NCBI GenBank assembly: GCA_032334235.1
Contig: JAVSGI010000005.1
Location: 1,674,001 to 1,738,000, forward strand
DNA from: Paracoccaceae bacterium Fryx2
Lineage (GTDB): Bacteria > Pseudomonadota > Alphaproteobacteria > Rhodobacterales > Rhodobacteraceae
Length of the DNA: 64,000 bases
Direction of reading: 5' to 3'
Shown: in pieces, positions 61,897 through 64,000 of the stretch
How positions within the stretch are numbered: the stretch's first letter is position 1
Layout of the letters: the number at the start of each line of letters is the position of its first letter
Notes under the pieces: model-generated
What the model saw: the letters and a program-made list of their open reading frames with translations, nothing else
What the model was told of the DNA's origin: nothing
The model's database searches: none
Made by a program: the position numbers and the translations under genes

Positions 61897-62607
61897 ATGG
61901 CCGATTTCCTGCTGATCCACGGGTCTTGCCACGGTGCCTGGTGCTGGCGCGACGTGCTGCCGCTGCTGGCCGCCGCAGGTCACACCGCCCGCGCCATCGA
62001 CCTGCCCGCGCATGGTGACGACCGCACGCCGGTGGCCGGGGCCACGCTTGACAGCTACGCCGCGGCGATTTTGGCGGCCATTGCCAATCCGGTGATCCTC
62101 GTCGGCCATTCGATGGCGGGCTTTCCGATCTCGGCCGCAGCCGAGGCGGCGCCCGAGCGCATCGCCAAGCTGGTCCATGTCTGCGCCTACGCCCCGGTCA
62201 GCGGCCTGTCGCTGGCGCAGATGCGCCGGGCCGGGCCGCGCCAGCCGCTGGCCGATGCCTTCCATGTCAGCCCCGACCGGCAGAGCTTCGGCTTCGACCC
62301 GGCATTGGTCAACGACCGCTTCTACCACGACTGCCCGCCCGAGGCGCAAGCTTACGCCGCGGCCAACCTCTGCCCCGAGCCGATCCTGCCGCAGGAAACC
62401 GCCATCCACCTGACGGGGCGCCATGCTTCTGTCGAAAAGCACTACATCCGCTGCACCGAAGACCGGGCCATCCCGCCCGAATACCAGGCCAACATGACCG
62501 CAGCCTGGCCCGCCGACCGCATCTCCACCCTGCCCACCTCGCATTCGCCGTTCTTCGCCGCCCCCGACGCCCTCGCCCGCCGCCTGATCCGGATTGCCGA
62601 AGCATGA
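61897..62607 (+). CDS. Alpha/beta hydrolase, methylesterase/EST-like
   Basis: A 236-residue compact alpha/beta hydrolase. FLLIHGSCHGAWCW is the oxyanion loop, VGHSMAG holds Ser72, and the C-terminal TSHSPFF carries the His. The motif set resembles plant salicylate methylesterase and bacterial relatives. The stop overlaps the MFS start. The 211 bases upstream (61686-61896) contain no gene. Confidence 0.87.
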   Translation: MADFLLIHGSCHGAWCWRDVLPLLAAAGHTARAIDLPAHGDDRTPVAGATLDSYAAAILAAIANPVILVGHSMAGFPISAAAEAAPERIAKLVHVCAYAPVSGLSLAQMRRAGPRQPLADAFHVSPDRQSFGFDPALVNDRFYHDCPPEAQAYAAANLCPEPILPQETAIHLTGRHASVEKHYIRCTEDRAIPPEYQANMTAAWPADRISTLPTSHSPFFAAPDALARRLIRIAEA

Positions 62608-63827
62608 AACAGCGCCTTGCCCTGACCTTCATCCTGCTGACCGTGACGCTTGACGCCATCGGCATCGGCCTGATCTTCCCGGTGATGCCCGACCTGCTGG
62701 CCGAGCTGACCAGCGGGTCGCTGTCGGAGACGGCGGTGTGGGGCGGCATCCTTGCGACCTCGTTCGCGGTGATGCAGTTCCTGTTCGGCCCGATGATGGG
62801 GTCGCTGTCGGACCGCTTCGGCCGCCGCCCGGTGCTGCTGATCTCGCTGGCGGTGATGGCGGTGGATTATCTGGTGCTGGCGTTTGCGTCGTCGATCTGG
62901 CTGCTGCTGGCGGCGCGGATCGTGGCGGGCATCGCCGCCGCCACCTTTTCCACCGCCGCCGCCTTCATCGCAGACATCACCCCGGCCGAGGATCGCGGCC
63001 GCCGCTTCGGGCTGATCGGCGCGGGCTTCGGGGTGGGCTTCGTGCTGGGGCCGCTGATCGGCGGGGTGCTGGCGGGTTACGACGTGCGCGCGCCGTTCGT
63101 CGCCGCCGCCGCCCTTGCCGCCGCCAACCTTGCCTTCGGCGCGCTGGTGCTGCCCGAAACCGTGACCGACGCCACCCGCCGCTGCTTCGACCTCCGCCGC
63201 GCCAACCCGCTGGGGGCACTGCGCGCCGTCGGGCGCCTTCCGGGCCTGCGCCGCCCGCTGATGGTGTTCCTGATGCTGTCGATCGCGATGAACGTCTATC
63301 CGGCGATCTGGGCCTTCTACGGCAAAGCCAATTTCGCCTGGGACAGCCGGATGATCGGCATCTCGCTGGCGCTTTACGGCGTCAGCTTCGCGGTGGGCCA
63401 GGCAGTGCTGGTCGGCCCGCTGATCCGACGGCTGGGCGAACACCGCGCCGTGCTGTTCGGCATGTGGGTCGATGTCGTCAGCCTCGCGGCCCTTGGCGTC
63501 ATCACCTCGGGCACGGCGGCCCTGATCATCACGCCGATCACCGCGCTCAGCGGCGTGGTGACGCCCGCACTTCAGGCCATCCTGTCGCGCAACACGCCCG
63601 AGAATGCGCAGGGCGAGTTGCAGGGTGTGCTGGCCAGCCTCGGCGCCATCGCAATGATCGCGGCGCCGATCGTGATGACCACGATCTTCAGCCTGTTCAC
63701 CGCCCCCTCCACCCCGGTCTACGCCCCCGGCGCGCCCTTCCTGCTGGCGGCGGCGCTGGTGGTCGCTGCCATCCTTCTGCATGTCGCAGGCCCGCGCGCA
63801 AAGGCCCCCGTCCCGCCGCTAGCCTGA
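62604..63827 (+). CDS. MFS transporter, TetA-like
   Basis: A 407-residue major facilitator with about 12 helices. Motif A is GSLSDRFGRRPVLLISL after helix 2. The start MKQRLALTFILLTVTLDAIGIGLIFPVMPDLL and helix 5 FGVGFVLGPLIGGVLAG resemble the drug-efflux TetA/TCR group. It probably pumps a small molecule; tetracycline cannot be claimed from this. Coupled to the hydrolase by a four-base overlap. Confidence 0.88.
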   Translation: MKQRLALTFILLTVTLDAIGIGLIFPVMPDLLAELTSGSLSETAVWGGILATSFAVMQFLFGPMMGSLSDRFGRRPVLLISLAVMAVDYLVLAFASSIWLLLAARIVAGIAAATFSTAAAFIADITPAEDRGRRFGLIGAGFGVGFVLGPLIGGVLAGYDVRAPFVAAAALAAANLAFGALVLPETVTDATRRCFDLRRANPLGALRAVGRLPGLRRPLMVFLMLSIAMNVYPAIWAFYGKANFAWDSRMIGISLALYGVSFAVGQAVLVGPLIRRLGEHRAVLFGMWVDVVSLAALGVITSGTAALIITPITALSGVVTPALQAILSRNTPENAQGELQGVLASLGAIAMIAAPIVMTTIFSLFTAPSTPVYAPGAPFLLAAALVVAAILLHVAGPRAKAPVPPLA

Positions 63828-63865
63828 CCCCCATCTTCTTCTGTTTTCAAGTATCCCACGGGGGT

Positions 63866-63886
63866 CCGGGGGTGTGAAACCCCCGG
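63866..63886 (+). terminator. GC-rich hairpin after the MFS gene
   Basis: CCGGGGGT and ACCCCCGG form an 8-bp stem with a 5-base loop. The flanking TTTTCAAGTATCCCACGGGGG resembles the reverse complement of the block near 37514-37560, again hinting at a dispersed intergenic element. Confidence 0.5.
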
Positions 63887-63926
63887 TGCCGGCCCCAAGG
63901 GCAAGCCCATCAGGAAAGCCCGACAC

Positions 63927-64000
63927 ATGCGCCTGACAGACCTCGAGATCTTCACCGTCGCCCCCCCGGCCCCCGGCTGGGGCGGGCGCTACTGGACATT
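63927..64000 (+). CDS. Mandelate racemase/galactonate dehydratase-like protein, N-terminus only
   Basis: ATG 63927 after an AGGAAAG site begins MRLTDLEIFTVAPPAPGWGGRYW, which resembles the N-terminus of enolase-superfamily sugar-acid dehydratases. The window ends after 24 codons, so the active site is not seen. Confidence 0.6.
   Translation, partial: MRLTDLEIFTVAPPAPGWGGRYWT

Overview
The window is high-GC chromosomal DNA from an alphaproteobacterium, most likely a member of the Rhodobacterales (Rhodobacteraceae). The evidence is the gene content and order: an F1-only ATP synthase operon (atpHAGDC) without F0 genes, a CIRCE-controlled groESL pair, a Hint-domain protein and an H-type lectin protein of the kinds common in this order, homospermidine synthase, a DUF1501/DUF1800 pair, and an RTX protein. 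Family names come from reading the translations and from memory of the families; no database search was run.

Layout. 1-935: right end of an IS21-family element (istA tail, istB) that cuts off the 3' end of an iron permease gene. 936-2860: the permease remnant, then Nudix, GreA-like and GNAT genes. 2861-5075: groEL and groES behind a CIRCE operator. 5197-13773: plus-strand housekeeping genes (TraB/GumN, Mn-pyrophosphatase, HAD, MaoC, ribF, YcgN, threonine aldolase, prs), interrupted by a minus-strand alpha/beta hydrolase and HCCA isomerase pair. 13782-19096: lectin gene and the atpHAGDC operon. 19559-24583: methyltransferase, gloB, clpA and an M23 peptidase. 24615-37290: a MotA/MotB-like membrane motor, ChaC, DUF2125, extensin-type, tyrA-like plus hisC, homospermidine synthase, YqhA, rpsD, a frameshifted Hint protein and LpxR. 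37598-48231: DUF1501/DUF1800, DUF1993 plus aspS, pabC plus pabB, and carB. 48232-53019: a decaying mobile zone with an IS5-family element, a truncated and frameshifted pqqE, a frameshifted hydrolase, an ECF sigma gene and an intact IS3-family element. 53200-55920: accessory genes (tandem-CBS protein, ribbon-helix-helix/pseudo-receiver fusion, RTX protein with a 14-bp tandem repeat upstream). 55921-64000: acyl-CoA ligase, ABC exporter, hydrolase plus threonine dehydratase, hydrolase plus MFS pump, and the start of an enolase-superfamily gene.

Working together. Many neighbours are joined by 1-4 base stop/start overlaps: nudix/greA, YcgN/threonine aldolase, clpA/M23, hisC/tyrA, aspS/DUF1993, pabB/pabC, hydrolase/dehydratase and hydrolase/MFS, so these are probably co-translated. 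The signals most worth a second look are a pair of CTGC-N3-GCAG sites in front of the MaoC gene (a PhaR-type operator), a family of long intergenic inverted repeats, the homopolymer frameshift in the Hint protein, the RHH/pseudo-receiver regulator, in-frame insertions in AspRS and perhaps CarB, and the orphan MotAB-like motor. I found no CRISPR array, no tRNA or rRNA gene and no recognised complete phage-defence system.
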